In this document: in pieces, positions 46,965 to 56,759 of the stretch | Position numbering within the stretch: position 1 is the first letter of the stretch | Layout of the letters: each line of letters starts with the position of its first letter | NCBI RefSeq assembly: GCF_018760365.1 | Contig: NZ_JAHIAB010000001.1 | Location: forward strand, 451,813-515,812 | Reading direction: 5' to 3' | Origin: Pseudooceanicola endophyticus | Lineage (GTDB): Bacteria > Pseudomonadota > Alphaproteobacteria > Rhodobacterales > Rhodobacteraceae | Length of the DNA stretch: 64,000 bases | Notes under the pieces: model-generated | What the model saw: the letters and a program-made list of their open reading frames with translations, nothing else | Database searches by the model: none | What the model was told of the DNA's origin: nothing | Translations under genes and position numbers: made by a program

Positions 46965-47615
46965 ATGCGGCATCACGATTTCACCTTCCACGGCGCCCGG
47001 TTGCGCGCCCTTGCCTCGGGCGCGCTGCACTGGCCCGAGCAGGGGCTGCTCTGCGTCTCGGACCTGCATCTGGGCAAGGCGGAGCGCCAGGCCCGGCGCG
47101 GCGGATCGGTCCTGCCCCCCTACGAGGTCACCGATACCCTCACCCGTCTGCAGGACGTGATCGAGGCGACGCGGCCTGAAACCGTGCTCTGCCTCGGGGA
47201 CAGTTTCGACGATGCCGCCGCCGCGCAGGCGCTGTCGCAGGATCATCGGCTCTGGCTGACCCGGCTTCAGGCCGGGCGCCGCTGGATCTGGATCGAGGGC
47301 AACCACGATCCCGGCCCGCTGGACCTGGGCGGCAGCCACCTCTCCAGCCTCGGCCTCGGGCCGCTCACCTTCCGCCACATCGCCGAGCCCGAAGCCTTGG
47401 CCGAGGTGTCGGGCCATTACCACCCGAAGGCCCCCCTGCGCGGCCGTGCCCGCCCCGCCTTCCTGCTGGACGGGGCGCGGCTGATCCTGCCGGCCTTCGG
47501 CACCTATACCGGCGGGCTGCGCAGCCGTGATCCGGCCCTGCGCCGGCTGATGCAACCGGGGGCACTGGCGCTGCTCACCGGGCCGGCGCTGCACGTCATT
47601 CCGATGCCACGCTAG
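46965..47615 (+). CDS. pdeM: Ligase-associated endonuclease PdeM
   Basis: 216-aa calcineurin-like metallophosphoesterase. The dinuclear metal motifs are in order: SDLHLGKAE (near 34-42), LGDSFDD (near 84-90), EGNHDPG (near 110-116) and GHYHPK (near 151-156). These PdeM nucleases are encoded with the ligase-associated helicase. The ATG at 46965 is chosen; the frame opens earlier with a TTG (46917) overlapping the helicase end, which cannot be excluded. Confidence 0.9.
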   Translation: MRHHDFTFHGARLRALASGALHWPEQGLLCVSDLHLGKAERQARRGGSVLPPYEVTDTLTRLQDVIEATRPETVLCLGDSFDDAAAAQALSQDHRLWLTRLQAGRRWIWIEGNHDPGPLDLGGSHLSSLGLGPLTFRHIAEPEALAEVSGHYHPKAPLRGRARPAFLLDGARLILPAFGTYTGGLRSRDPALRRLMQPGALALLTGPALHVIPMPR

Positions 47616-47670
47616 GCCCGCCCGCGCGCCCCGCAATGGCGTGGATGCCCCCCGCCACCGCCCCCCGCGA

Positions 47671-47709
47671 TTGGCCCGCCAGAAAATATGACATATGAAT
47701 ACATCATAT
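47671..47709 (+). promoter_or_regulatory. AT-rich promoter/dyad upstream of 24-aa gene
   Basis: TTGGCC (47671-47676), 17 bp, then TATGAA (47694-47699) make a moderate sigma70 match. The same stretch holds ATATGA (47686-47691) and TCATAT (47704-47709) as a 6-bp dyad. It is an isolated AT-rich patch, about 100 bp before the start of the small gene. Confidence 0.4.
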
Positions 47710-47804
47710 CGCCGATGACCGGCCCGGAGGGACCCCTCGGAACCAATCCGCAGGATGTTTCGTTGATATGGCAAGAGAGTTCATTGCCTGTCGGAGGAAT
47801 CATC

Positions 47805-47879
47805 ATGAGTGCTGCCGCCATCGTGTTCCATGCCAGCTTTGCAGCCACGCTCGCCCTAGCCTGCCTTGTGCTGGCGTGA
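47805..47879 (+). CDS. 24-aa hydrophobic small protein
   Basis: Putative tiny gene coding for MSAAAIVFHASFAATLALAC plus LVLA. Almost every residue after position 3 fits one membrane helix. Support for translation is the strong GGAGG (47793-47797) placed 7 nt before the ATG, a likely promoter at about 47671-47699 and a clean terminator 25 nt after the stop, so the locus is its own transcription unit. The same frame is open from an ATG at 47688 (63 aa), but that start has no ribosome binding site. No family recognised; a small RNA role is also possible. Confidence 0.5.
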   Translation: MSAAAIVFHASFAATLALACLVLA

Positions 47880-47903
47880 CCTGGTAAGTGGTAACGAGTA
47901 TCC

Positions 47904-47932
47904 GGGCCCGTCGCTTGCGGCGGGCCCTTTTC
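47904..47932 (+). terminator. Terminator after 24-aa gene
   Basis: GGGCCCGTC (47904-47912) pairs with GGCGGGCCC (47919-47927; one G-T wobble) and is followed by TTTTCC. It is oriented for the small plus-strand unit; the minus strand lacks a T-run for the MOSC gene. Confidence 0.8.
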
Positions 47933-47939
47933 CTGCCCC

Positions 47940-48530
47940 CTAAAGGGCCAGCCCCGGCGCCCAGCCACGCTGCGCCGGCACGAACAGCCTCAACTCTGCC
48001 CCCAGCTCCAGCGCCCCGGGCCGTTCGACCCAGGCGGTGATGCCGCGCCGGCCCCTGGCCGCGCTCCGGAAGGCCTTGCCGCGCCCCGGTGCCACCGCCT
48101 CGATCTCCCGTGCGGGCAGCTGGCAGGGCAGGTTCTCCATGTCGACCACCAGCGTGGTGCCATTGCCCGCCTGCAACCGCGACGAGGGCGGCAGATGGCT
48201 GAAATCGCCGATCCCCTCGACCACCACCGTCGCCCCCAGCAGCGCCGGATCCAGCTGCTCCAGCCCCGTCCGCACCGCGATCTCGCGCAGCTCCTCGGCC
48301 GAAACCAGGCTCAGCTGGCGGACATTGCGGATCTCGGTTCCCCGCGGATGCAGCGCCGCCACCCGGCTGCAGGCGCCCCGCGTCAGCCCGCCATGGGCCT
48401 CCCCCGAGGGTCCGTCAAAGCCCAGCTCCAGCCGCGCCACCGGAACCGAGGCCAGCCGCGCCGCCCGGTCCGCGACGCGCCCCAGCCAGACCACCCGCCC
48501 GACATGCTGCGTTTCCACCAGCGCCGCCAT
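47940..48530 (-). CDS. MOSC-domain protein
   Basis: 196-aa MOSC (molybdenum cofactor sulfurase C-terminal) domain protein. FDGPSGEAHGGLTRGACSR is the substrate-facing N-terminal loop region, LVSAEELREIA a typical helix, and VVDMENLPCQLPAREI near residues 128-143 carries the conserved N-x-P-C segment with the putative sulfur-carrying Cys. MOSC proteins handle sulfur or metal-sulfur transfer, or reduce N-hydroxylated compounds as part of the mARC type; the exact role is unknown. ATG 48530 gives the family-like MAALVETQHVG. Confidence 0.82.
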   Translation of the reverse strand: MAALVETQHVGRVVWLGRVADRAARLASVPVARLELGFDGPSGEAHGGLTRGACSRVAALHPRGTEIRNVRQLSLVSAEELREIAVRTGLEQLDPALLGATVVVEGIGDFSHLPPSSRLQAGNGTTLVVDMENLPCQLPAREIEAVAPGRGKAFRSAARGRRGITAWVERPGALELGAELRLFVPAQRGWAPGLAL

Positions 48531-48552
48531 GCCCGCCCTTTCCGGCCCCTCA

Positions 48553-48615
48553 GGCCATTCATCTTTCCCCAAATATGGCGGGGAAGTCGCCGCAGGCGAC
48601 GGGGGCAGAGCCCCC
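48553..48615 (-). repeat. Composite intergenic palindromic repeat, copy E
   Basis: On the minus strand, downstream of ftsH and its terminator: GGGGGCTCTGCCCCC, GTCGCCTGCGGCGAC hairpin, CCCCGCCATATTTGGGGAA and AGATGAA. The first module is identical to copies B and C, and the ATATTTGGGGAAAGATGAA tail is identical to copy D. Confidence 0.75.
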
Positions 48616-48629
48616 GCACCGGCCCGCCA

Positions 48630-48661
48630 AAGAAAAACCGGGGCCGCTGGGGCCCCGGTTT
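48630..48661 (-). terminator. Terminator after ftsH
   Basis: Perfect 11-bp stem AAACCGGGGCC (48635-48645) / GGCCCCGGTTT (48651-48661) with a 5-nt loop. On the minus strand it is followed by TTTTTCTTT. It begins 8 nt after the ftsH stop. Confidence 0.88.
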
Positions 48662-48668
48662 CAAGAAC

Positions 48669-50582
48669 TCAGGCAGAGGGTTCCGGCTCCATCCCGCCGG
48701 GCTTGCTGCGCGGCTTGGTCTTCGGGATCGAGGTGACCGAGGCGGCACTGCCCGAATCGGGCTTGTCGTCCTCGTCCGGGCCGGGCTGCGGCGGCTCGCC
48801 CCGGATCACGCGCTCGATCTCCGCGCCGGTCAGGGTCTCGTATTCAAGCAGGCCCTGGGCCAGGCGTTCCCATTCCTCTTCGCGCTCTTCCAGGATGCGG
48901 CGGGCTTCCTGGTAGCCTTCGTCGATGATGCGCTTCACCTCGGTCTCGATCTGCTCCTTGGTCTGGGCAGAGATCGAGAACCCGCCGGCACCGCCGCCCC
49001 GGAAGGCCTCGGCGGCCTCCTGGTAATCGATGTTGCCGACCAGATCGGACATGCCCCACCGCATCACCATGGCCCGCGCCAGGTTCGAGGCCTGCATGAT
49101 ATCGCCGGACGGACCGTTGGAAACGTGGCTTTCGCCCCATTTCTTGATCTCGGCGGCCTTGCCGGCCATCGTCATCGCGATCTTTTCTTCCAGCTCGTCC
49201 TTGAAGTAGTTCAGCTGGTCCATTTCCGGCAGCGACATCACCATGCCCAAGGCCTGGCCGCGGGGGATGATCGTCGCCTTGTAGACCGGATCGCATTTCG
49301 GCAGCGACAGGCCGACGATGGCGTGCCCGGCCTCGTGATAGGCGGTCATTTCCTTCTGCGCCGGGGTCATCACCATGGAGCGGCGTTCCGCGCCCATCAT
49401 GATCTTGTCCTTGGCGTTCTCGAAATCGACCATGGTCACGAAGCGGCGACCAACGCGCGCGGCCATCAGCGCGGCCTCGTTCACCAGGTTCGCCAGGTCG
49501 GCACCCGAGAAGCCGGGCGTGCCGCGGGCAATGATGCGCAGGTCCACGTCGGGACCCAGCGGCGTCTTGCGGGCATGGACGTTCAGGATCTTCTCGCGGC
49601 CCTTCACGTCGGGGTTGGGGACGGTCACCTGACGGTCGAAACGGCCCGGGCGCAGCAGCGCGGGGTCCAGAACATCGCGGCGGTTGGTGGCCGCGACGAT
49701 GATCACGCCCTCGTTGGCCTCGAAGCCGTCCATCTCGACCAGCAGCTGGTTGAGGGTCTGTTCGCGCTCGTCATTGCCGCCGCCGTAACCGGCGCCACGA
49801 TGGCGGCCCACGGCGTCGATCTCGTCGATGAAGACGATGCAGGGGGCGTTCTTCTTGGCCTGTTCGAACATGTCGCGCACGCGGGAGGCACCGACACCGA
49901 CGAACATCTCGACAAAGTCGGAGCCCGAGATGGTGAAGAAGGGCACGCCCGCCTCGCCCGCGATGGCGCGCGCCAGCAGCGTCTTACCGGTACCCGGAGG
50001 GCCGACCAGCAGCGCGCCTTTCGGGATCTTGCCGCCCAGGCGGCTGAATTTCTGCGGGTTGCGCAGGAATTCGACGATCTCTTCCAGTTCTTCCTTGGCC
50101 TCGTCGATGCCGGCCACGTCATCGAAGGTCACGCGGCCATGCTTTTCCGTCAGCAGCTTGGCGCGCGATTTGCCAAAGCCCATCGCGCCGCCTTTGCCCC
50201 CGCCCTGCATGCGGTTCATGAAGTAGATCCACACGCCGATCAGCAACAGGATCGGCAGCAGCGAGATGATGAAGGCCTGGAACCCGCTCTCCTCCTGGCT
50301 TTTCGCCGAAACGGGGATGTTCTTGGACAGCAGCAGCTGGGTGACTTCGGCATCCTGCGGCTTGATGGCCATGTAGTCTTTGCCGTCAGAGCCACGGTAC
50401 AGAACCTTTTCGCCATCCAGGGTGACGGACTGCACGAAGCCGTCGTTCACCTCCTGGACGAACTGCGAATAGGGGCGGTTGGTGCTTTGAAGCGTGTTCC
50501 CGGACCCGCTGAACAGGTTGAACAGCGCCACGATCAGCAGCAGCAGCACGGCCCAGAAAGCGAGGTTTTTTGCGGTGCCCAC
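48669..50582 (-). CDS. ftsH: ATP-dependent zinc metalloprotease FtsH
   Basis: 637-aa hexameric membrane AAA+ protease degrading misfolded membrane and regulatory proteins. Two N-terminal transmembrane helices (about 7-25 and 103-121) flank a periplasmic domain. Walker A GPPGTGKT is at 194-201, Walker [13 protein letters not shown] follows, and the zinc site HEAGH is at 416-420. A GTG start at 50582 ([10 protein letters not shown]) after GGGAGAG gives the expected length; the ATG-started longer frame runs back into tilS and is not credible. End of the ruvC-to-ftsH block. Confidence 0.96.
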   Translation of the reverse strand: MGTAKNLAFWAVLLLLIVALFNLFSGSGNTLQSTNRPYSQFVQEVNDGFVQSVTLDGEKVLYRGSDGKDYMAIKPQDAEVTQLLLSKNIPVSAKSQEESGFQAFIISLLPILLLIGVWIYFMNRMQGGGKGGAMGFGKSRAKLLTEKHGRVTFDDVAGIDEAKEELEEIVEFLRNPQKFSRLGGKIPKGALLVGPPGTGKTLLARAIAGEAGVPFFTISGSDFVEMFVGVGASRVRDMFEQAKKNAPCIVFIDEIDAVGRHRGAGYGGGNDEREQTLNQLLVEMDGFEANEGVIIVAATNRRDVLDPALLRPGRFDRQVTVPNPDVKGREKILNVHARKTPLGPDVDLRIIARGTPGFSGADLANLVNEAALMAARVGRRFVTMVDFENAKDKIMMGAERRSMVMTPAQKEMTAYHEAGHAIVGLSLPKCDPVYKATIIPRGQALGMVMSLPEMDQLNYFKDELEEKIAMTMAGKAAEIKKWGESHVSNGPSGDIMQASNLARAMVMRWGMSDLVGNIDYQEAAEAFRGGGAGGFSISAQTKEQIETEVKRIIDEGYQEARRILEEREEEWERLAQGLLEYETLTGAEIERVIRGEPPQPGPDEDDKPDSGSAASVTSIPKTKPRSKPGGMEPEPSA

Positions 50583-50662
50583 AAGAGCTCTCCCAATCAA
50601 TCTTGTGCCAATGCGGGTAACACAGTGGCGTCCGGGATAAAATAAGCTTCCTCGCCGAGCAT

Positions 50663-51925
50663 TCAATCCGAAAGCAGCGCGGAATGAAACGCATCTTCCC
50701 CACGAAGCAGGGTCAGTGTCCAGCCTGCGCCAAGTCCCGCCAGTGGCGCGGCCACCAGATCGGCCCCGCGCCAGGCCGCCGGGCTGGCCGCCAGGCTGCG
50801 CGCCGGAAGCCCGCCCGGAAGGCGCGGGGGGCACAGGCGCAGGCCGTCGCTGCCCAGGGCGCGGATCTCGCAGCCCTGCGCCGCCGGGCCGTCCAGGCAC
50901 CAGCGGCCATCCCAGGGGGTGCCCGGGCGGGCGCGGCACTTGGCCACGGCGGCGGCCTCGCGGGTGATGCGGATGCGGGCGGGGCCGCCCGCAAGGGTGC
51001 AGCCGTGCAGCGTCATGCCCTGCCCCGCGCGCGCCGCCTCAAGCGCCTGCGACAGCGGGCGGCGACGCGGGGCGTATTCCGCCCCCGCCAGCCAGACCAA
51101 CGCGCCCGACAGGATGCGACGGGCGATCTCGGGTGGCAGGGCGGCAAAACCTGCCCGTTCGATCAGCAGATCGCCACGGTCCGCTGTCACCAGGCGGCGC
51201 GCCTCAAGGGCAGCGTAATGGCCAAGCGCCTGTCGGGCGGCGGCCAGGTTCTGCGCCGCCTCGCCGATGGCGCGTGCCGAAACACCCGCCGGCGCCAGGG
51301 CCGAAAGCGCATCGCGCGCCCGCACCCTTGCATAGCCGCGATCCTCGTTCGAGGGATCCTCGGCCCAGACCAGATCGCGCGCCCCAAGCCAGTGGCGCAG
51401 CTCGGCCCGGCCGATCTCAAGCATGGGGCGCAGATAGGTGATGCCATCGCGCGCGACATGGCCCGACATCGCCGAAAGCCCGTCGATCCCGGCGGCGCGG
51501 GCCAGCCGCATCAGGAAGGTTTCCGCCAGATCGTCGGCGGTATGGCCAAGCGCGATCTGCGAAAGGCCCTGCCCCCGCGCCCAGTCCGCCATCAGCGCGT
51601 AGCGCGCGCGCCGGGCCTGATCCTGAAGATTGCCCTGCCCGTCCCAGTCCTGCCAGGTCAGGATGGCATGGGGCAGCCCCAGCTGCGCGCAGCTTCGTCC
51701 CACCGCCTCGGCCTCTGCGCGCGCCTCGGGGCGCAGGCCATGATCCACGGTGACCGCCTGCAGCGCCAGCCCCAGATCGGGGGCAAGCCCGGCCAGAAGA
51801 TGCAGAAGGGCGAGGGAATCTCCCCCGCCCGAAACCGCCACGCCCAGGCGGCGGACCTGTCCGTTCCCGGCCCCCAGCCGCGCCGCGATGCGCGCCTGCG
51901 GGGTGCCGGCCATGATCCTGCTCAC
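50663..51925 (-). CDS. tilS: tRNA(Ile)-lysidine synthetase
   Basis: 420-aa PP-loop ATPase that converts C34 of tRNA-Ile(CAU) to lysidine. The PP-loop SGGGDS is at 32-37, then [26 protein letters not shown] and the YLRPML segment. The GTG start at 51925 overlaps the cpoB stop (GTGA); ATG 51913 is the alternative. The C-terminal half is Ala/Gly-rich and poorly conserved. Directly upstream of ftsH, a widespread adjacency. Confidence 0.94.
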   Translation of the reverse strand: MSRIMAGTPQARIAARLGAGNGQVRRLGVAVSGGGDSLALLHLLAGLAPDLGLALQAVTVDHGLRPEARAEAEAVGRSCAQLGLPHAILTWQDWDGQGNLQDQARRARYALMADWARGQGLSQIALGHTADDLAETFLMRLARAAGIDGLSAMSGHVARDGITYLRPMLEIGRAELRHWLGARDLVWAEDPSNEDRGYARVRARDALSALAPAGVSARAIGEAAQNLAAARQALGHYAALEARRLVTADRGDLLIERAGFAALPPEIARRILSGALVWLAGAEYAPRRRPLSQALEAARAGQGMTLHGCTLAGGPARIRITREAAAVAKCRARPGTPWDGRWCLDGPAAQGCEIRALGSDGLRLCPPRLPGGLPARSLAASPAAWRGADLVAAPLAGLGAGWTLTLLRGEDAFHSALLSD

Positions 51926-52815
51926 TGGCAGCTCATCGTCTTCATTTCCTTCGAGGCCTGAATCGCCGCATCGGATTCCGGGAAGCGGCGGCCAACCTCG
52001 TTCAGGGTGGTGCAGGCTTCCTGCTTCTGGCCAAGCTGGTTCAGCAGCCGGCCCAGACGATAAAGCGCAACCGGCGCGGTCTTGGCCTTGGGCGCCGCCG
52101 AGAAACTGTCGAGATAGGCGCGCGCGGCAGTCTTGATGTCGCCCTGCTGTTCCAGGGCGCGGCCCTTGCCCAGATCGGCGGCAGGCGCCAGCGGGCTGCC
52201 GGGATAGTTGGCCTTGAAGCTGTCGAAGGCGGTCACGGCGCCGGCATAGTCCTTGCCGTCCAGCTTCTTCTGGGCGGCTTCGAAATCGCCCTGCTCGCTG
52301 ACCGCAAGCTGGGGATCGTTGGCATCTGCGGGGGGCGCGGTGACGGCATCGGCCGTCTTGTCGGCCTGCGCATCGTTGCCGCCCGGGTCCTTCTCGCCCA
52401 GGGTGGTGGTGTTGCCCAGCTTGGAGACATCGCCGCCCTCAAGCTCCACCAGGCGGAACTCCAGGTCGCCGATGCGCTGCGTGCCGTCCTTCACCACCTC
52501 GCCGATGTGGTGGTTCATCTCTTCGGTCTGGTCGGTCAGCCGGCGCACTTCCTGCTCCAGCGCGTCGATCCGGTCCAGCTGGGAGCCGTTGGTATTGAGG
52601 TCACCGGAGGCGCCGGTGGTCGACATCTCGCGCTTGAGCTTCTGGATCTCGACATAGACGACGGTCAGCTGCTGGCGGATGTCGGCCAGCGTCTCCTTGT
52701 CGGGGGCGCTCTGGGCCTGGGCGGCGGGAACCGCGACGGGCACCAGCGGCAGGGCGGTGGCCAGCATCAGCGCCAGGGCGACACGGCGGGGGGCGGCGGT
52801 CAGGGAAACGCGCAT
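51922..52815 (-). CDS. cpoB: Cell division coordinator CpoB (YbgF)
   Basis: 297-aa periplasmic protein of the Tol-Pal system. It has a signal peptide (MRVSLTAAPRRVALALMLAT... to AQAQ), an N-terminal coiled coil (about 38-110; QQLTVVYVEIQKLKREMS and RIDALEQEVRRLTDQ), a low-complexity linker, and C-terminal TPR repeats (FEAAQKKLDGKDYAGAVTAF onward). It couples outer-membrane constriction to septal peptidoglycan synthesis. Start at 52815 after AGGAGA. Confidence 0.92.
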   Translation of the reverse strand: MRVSLTAAPRRVALALMLATALPLVPVAVPAAQAQSAPDKETLADIRQQLTVVYVEIQKLKREMSTTGASGDLNTNGSQLDRIDALEQEVRRLTDQTEEMNHHIGEVVKDGTQRIGDLEFRLVELEGGDVSKLGNTTTLGEKDPGGNDAQADKTADAVTAPPADANDPQLAVSEQGDFEAAQKKLDGKDYAGAVTAFDSFKANYPGSPLAPAADLGKGRALEQQGDIKTAARAYLDSFSAAPKAKTAPVALYRLGRLLNQLGQKQEACTTLNEVGRRFPESDAAIQASKEMKTMSCQ

Positions 52816-52876
52816 CGGCTTTCTCCTTGGGTGGGGCGCCACGGGGGCGCCCCGGTCAGGTCAGGGGGTGACGGGC

Positions 52877-53419
52877 TTACATGCCCGGGGCGCGCAGCAC
52901 GGTCACCGCACGGCGGTTCTGTGCGTAGCAGCTTTCATCCGAGCACAGCGCGATCGGACGTTCCTTGCCGTAGCTGATGGTCTGCAGACGGTTCGGACGC
53001 ACGCCACCGGCGACCAGGTAATCCTTGACGGCCGCGGCACGGCGGGCGCCGAGCGCAAGGTTGTATTCCCGGGTGCCCTGTTCGTCGGCATGGCCTTCGA
53101 TGGTGGCGTTGAAGTCGGGGTTGGCGTTCAGCCAGCGGATCTGGCCATCCAGGATCTGGCGCGCTTCGGGGTTCAGCGACGACTGGTCGACGATGAAATG
53201 CACCCGGTCGCCGACCGTCTGCTGGAAGTAGGCCGGAGAGGTCGGGTCGTTCAGCCCGCCCGAGGTGATGCCATTGGCGCCATAGCCGTTCGCGCCATAG
53301 GCGCCGTTCGCCCCGTTGGCGCCATAGCCGCCGCCAAGTTTGCCAAAGCGGTCGCCGTTGGTGCAGGCCGCGAGGCCGAGCACGGCGAAGACAAGCGCCG
53401 CCTTTGCCAGATAGGTCAT
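52877..53419 (-). CDS. pal: Peptidoglycan-associated lipoprotein Pal
   Basis: 180-aa outer-membrane lipoprotein. Signal sequence with lipobox LGLAAC (lipidated C19), a low-complexity Gly/Ala/Asn linker (about 28-49, repeats of GAN and GYG), then an OmpA-like peptidoglycan-binding domain (FIVDQSSLNPEARQILD, TIEGHADEQGTREYNLALG). It binds TolB and peptidoglycan during envelope constriction. Start at 53419. Confidence 0.95.
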   Translation of the reverse strand: MTYLAKAALVFAVLGLAACTNGDRFGKLGGGYGANGANGAYGANGYGANGITSGGLNDPTSPAYFQQTVGDRVHFIVDQSSLNPEARQILDGQIRWLNANPDFNATIEGHADEQGTREYNLALGARRAAAVKDYLVAGGVRPNRLQTISYGKERPIALCSDESCYAQNRRAVTVLRAPGM

Positions 53420-53524
53420 GTTCAGTGCCCCTTTTGATCTCGAAAATCTACAGTTTTGCCCGGCCTGCGGCAAGCGTGCCTCCCGGGCGTGGCCCGGCCC
53501 CCTGCATGGGGACCGGGCGCACGG

Positions 53525-54871
53525 TCATTTCTGCAGCGGGCCCCAGCTGGGGTCCGAGGCGCCCGTGGGCGTCGGCACGCGCTGAAGGTTGCGGCCCGTC
53601 ACGTCCACCGAGTAGAGCGAGGCGGTGCCCGACGCGCCCGGCGTCTCGCGAGAGAACATCACGACGCGGCCGTTCGGCGACCAGGTCGGGCTTTCATCCA
53701 GGAACGAGGCCGTCAGCAGCCGCTCGCCCGAACCGTCGGTGCGCATCACGCCGATGTGGAAACGGCCCTTGGTCTGCTTGGTGAAGGCGATCATGTCGCC
53801 GCGCGGCGACCAGACCGGGGTGGAATAGCGCCCCTCCCCGAAGGAGATCCGCTGCGGCTCTCCGCCCGAAACCGGCATGATGTAAAGCTGCTGGGTGCCC
53901 GAGCGGTCGCTTTCGAAGACGATCTTCGATCCGTCCGGAGAGAAGCTGGGCCCGGTCTCGATCGAGGAGGCCGAGGTCAGCCGCTGCGAGGTGCCCGAGC
54001 CGAGGTTCATCAGGTAGATGTCGGTGTTGCCGCCCTGGGTCAGCGAATAGAGGATCGAGTTGCCATCAGGCGAGAAGCGCGGCGAAAACGCCATGTCGCC
54101 GGCGCCCGTGCTGATCTCGCGCAGGCTGACCGAGCCGACGTCCAGCATGTAGATGCGCGGGCTTCCGGTAGCATAGCTGGTGAACAGCACCCGGTTCCCC
54201 GAGGGCGAGAAACGCGGCGCCAGCACCAGGCTGGAGCTGTCGGTCAGGTACTGGGTGTTGGCCCCGTCGTAATCCATGATCGCCAGGCGCTTCAGGCGCT
54301 TGTCCTTCGGCCCCGTCTCGGAGACGAAGACGACGCGGCTGTCGAAATAGGGTTTCTCGCCGGTGATGCGGGCATAGACCTGATCGGCGACCTTGTGGGC
54401 CATGCGGCGCCAGCCGTCGGTGGTGCCGTTGAACTGCATCCCCTGCCCCAGCTCCTGGCCAGCGAAGACGTCATGCAGGCGGAACTTCACGTTCAGCTGG
54501 TTGCCCTGCACCGTCACCGCGCCGGTGATCAGCGCGGCGGCATTGATCGCCTTCCAGTCGGCATATTGCACCGGGCTGGTGAACGAGGTGATCTTGGCGA
54601 TCTGCGCGCTCTGCGGGATCTCGCGGAACAGGCCCGTGCCCACCAGGTCCGACACCACCACCCGGGTCAGCTTGTTCGCCATGTCGGCGGACTGGCCGTT
54701 CTCGGCGACGAAGGTGGGGGCGGCGAAGGGCATCGGTTCGACCACGCCCTCGGTGATGGTCAGCTTCAGCGGCCCGGACTGCGCCAGGGCCGGTCCGGGA
54801 CCCGCGAACAGGGTGCCAAGCGCGGCCAGCGCGCCGGCAAGAAGGGTGAGCCTTTGGACATGTCTCATCAT
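53525..54871 (-). CDS. tolB: Tol-Pal system translocation protein TolB
   Basis: 448-aa periplasmic protein. It has a signal peptide ([20 protein letters not shown]... to ALAQ), an N-terminal domain and a six-bladed beta-propeller whose blades repeat FSPDG/FSPSG-type motifs ([59 protein letters not shown]). It relays TolA pulling to Pal. The start is one of two successive ATGs, 54871 (ATGA overlap with tolA) or 54868. Confidence 0.96.
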   Translation of the reverse strand: MMRHVQRLTLLAGALAALGTLFAGPGPALAQSGPLKLTITEGVVEPMPFAAPTFVAENGQSADMANKLTRVVVSDLVGTGLFREIPQSAQIAKITSFTSPVQYADWKAINAAALITGAVTVQGNQLNVKFRLHDVFAGQELGQGMQFNGTTDGWRRMAHKVADQVYARITGEKPYFDSRVVFVSETGPKDKRLKRLAIMDYDGANTQYLTDSSSLVLAPRFSPSGNRVLFTSYATGSPRIYMLDVGSVSLREISTGAGDMAFSPRFSPDGNSILYSLTQGGNTDIYLMNLGSGTSQRLTSASSIETGPSFSPDGSKIVFESDRSGTQQLYIMPVSGGEPQRISFGEGRYSTPVWSPRGDMIAFTKQTKGRFHIGVMRTDGSGERLLTASFLDESPTWSPNGRVVMFSRETPGASGTASLYSVDVTGRNLQRVPTPTGASDPSWGPLQK

Positions 54872-56268
54872 AGGTTCCGCATCTTCTCCGGATTGAAGGT
54901 CATTTCGACGTCGCGCCACTGGTCGTACTTTTCAGCGGGCATGCTGTAGCCGCCCTGCTGGCAGCGCAGGATGGCCCGGCGGGCGGCTTCGAAGGCGGTG
55001 CTCTGGGAGGCCTTGTCGCCCCCCGTCGCGGATTTCAGTTTCACCGAGCTGCCGATCACCTTGCCGCTCTGGTCCATCGAGAAGCCGACGACCACGGTCA
55101 CCTGCGCGGCAGCCGAGCCGGGATCGACGACCCAGCACTGCGCCACCGCAAGACGCAGCGCGTCCTGTTCGCCGGCGGTCAGCGGCGCGCCGCGCGGCGC
55201 GGCCTTCTGGGCCGGGGCGGCGGGCGCAGAGCCGGCGCCGCTCAGGGCCTCGGCCAGAGCCTGGTCGATCAGCGCCTTGTCGCTCTTGGAATCGCTCTTG
55301 GAGCTGTCAGGCTTCGGTTTCGGCGCCGGTTTCGGCGTCTCTTTCTCGGCCGTCTTGGTGTCGGGTTTCGGCTCGGGCTTGGGCTCGGGTTTCGGCGGCG
55401 CCTTGGGCTTTTCGGCGACTTTCGGCGCCTCGGGCTTGGGCTTGGGCTCGGGTTTCGGCTCCGGCTTGGGGGCGGGCTTGGGCTCCGGCTTCGGCTCCGG
55501 CTTGGCCTCGGGCTTGGGCGGCTCGGGCGGCTTGGGGGCCGCCTCGGGGGCCGGCGGGGCCTCGGCCAGCTGCTGCGGGCGCGGCTGCGGGCGCACCGCC
55601 TGGCTGGGCGCCAGGGGCTTGGGTTTCTCGGCCTCGGTCACGATCTGGGTCGTGCTGTCCTCGGGCGCGGTTTCCTTCTGCTCTTCCAGCGGCACCTCGG
55701 CGGGTTTCGGGCTGGGCGCGACCTGGGGCCGCTTGCTGACGTCCACGGGCACGTCCTTGTCGGGACGCTCCACCGGCTCGGGGGCGATGCGGGGCGCCTG
55801 TTTCGGCACCGCGTCGGGCTTCGGCGTGACCGGAGTTTCCGGCAGCAGCGCGGCGACGTCGTTCTGTTCCTCCGGCTGGGAGGCCTCGGGCGGGGCCGGC
55901 GCCTTGCTGGCCACCTCGGCAGGCGGGCGCACCGGCTGGGCCGGCGGCGTCGGGGCGCTGTCGGCGGTCTCGGGGGCCGGTTCGGGGCGCGAGGGCACCG
56001 ACGGCGGCCGGCTGGACGACGTGGGCGCGCTCTGCGGCGCCTCGGGGGCGGCTTCGGCGGGCGCGGGCGGGCTGTCGGGGGTGTCCACCTCGGTGGTCAC
56101 GCCCGGCGGCTGGGCCTGGGCCTGCAGCTGCTCGAACTGTTCCTCGGTCACCACGGAGACCGGCGTCACCTCGACCTCGGGCGGATCGGGTTCCAGCAGG
56201 TTGCCGAACAGCAGCCAGGCGATCAGTGCCACATGGCCCGCGCCGGATATGACATGGCCCTTGTTCAT
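54868..56268 (-). CDS. tolA: TolA, envelope-spanning protein
   Basis: 466-aa inner-membrane-anchored protein linking TolQR to TolB/Pal. One N-terminal helix ([14 protein letters not shown], about 12-25) is followed by a very long Pro/Lys/Glu/Ala-rich periplasmic region (about 50-345) with tandem PEPKPEPKP-type units. A compact C-terminal TolA domain (about 355-466; [28 protein letters not shown]) ends it. The centre is Pro-rich instead of the Ala/Lys helix of enteric TolA. The start at 56268 gives [12 protein letters not shown]. Confidence 0.93.
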   Translation of the reverse strand: MNKGHVISGAGHVALIAWLLFGNLLEPDPPEVEVTPVSVVTEEQFEQLQAQAQPPGVTTEVDTPDSPPAPAEAAPEAPQSAPTSSSRPPSVPSRPEPAPETADSAPTPPAQPVRPPAEVASKAPAPPEASQPEEQNDVAALLPETPVTPKPDAVPKQAPRIAPEPVERPDKDVPVDVSKRPQVAPSPKPAEVPLEEQKETAPEDSTTQIVTEAEKPKPLAPSQAVRPQPRPQQLAEAPPAPEAAPKPPEPPKPEAKPEPKPEPKPAPKPEPKPEPKPKPEAPKVAEKPKAPPKPEPKPEPKPDTKTAEKETPKPAPKPKPDSSKSDSKSDKALIDQALAEALSGAGSAPAAPAQKAAPRGAPLTAGEQDALRLAVAQCWVVDPGSAAAQVTVVVGFSMDQSGKVIGSSVKLKSATGGDKASQSTAFEAARRAILRCQQGGYSMPAEKYDQWRDVEMTFNPEKMRNL

Positions 56269-56275
56269 GACGGAC

Positions 56276-56758
56276 CTATTTCGTCCCGCCCGCAGCATCG
56301 CGGCCCTTGCCGCCGCTGTCGGTCACAAGACTGATGTTGCTGAACCCGCCCGCGCTCATCATGCCCATGACCTTGACCACGGTATCGTAGGGCACGGTGC
56401 CGTCGGCGCGCAGATAGACACGGTCCGACTTCCGTTCGGAGGCGATGGCGCGCAGCTTGTCCAGCAGCTCGTCCTCGGCCACCACGGTGTCCTGGATCGA
56501 GATCTGCCCCTTGGCGTCCACGGTGACGGCCAGCGGTTCCTCCTGCTCGGAGGGCAGCGCGCTGGCCTGGGTCTTGGGCAGCTCCACGGGAATGCCCACC
56601 ACCATCATCGGCGAGGCCACCATGAAGATGATCAGCAGCACCAGCATCACGTCCACGAAGGGCGTGACGTTGATTTCGGCCATGGGGCGGGCGCGCCCGC
56701 CCCGGCGGCGGTTGCGACGTCCGCCGCCACTGCCCTTCTGGATCACACCCGCGCCCAT
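56276..56758 (-). CDS. tolR: TolR, biopolymer transport protein
   Basis: 160-aa ExbD/TolR family protein. A basic Gly/Arg-rich N-terminus (about 7-27) precedes the transmembrane helix INVTPFVDVMLVLLIIFMVA (about 29-48), with the proton-path Asp in PFVDVMLVLL; the periplasmic domain follows. It forms the proton channel with TolQ. It starts one nt after the tolQ stop and is followed by tolA 7 nt on. Confidence 0.95.
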   Translation of the reverse strand: MGAGVIQKGSGGGRRNRRRGGRARPMAEINVTPFVDVMLVLLIIFMVASPMMVVGIPVELPKTQASALPSEQEEPLAVTVDAKGQISIQDTVVAEDELLDKLRAIASERKSDRVYLRADGTVPYDTVVKVMGMMSAGGFSNISLVTDSGGKGRDAAGGTK

Positions 56759-56759
56759 C

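Noticed and set aside
44450-46966. 838-codon minus-strand frame opposite the helicase gene
   Set aside because: The helicase on the plus strand has all motifs in order; the opposite frame is a GC-driven shadow.
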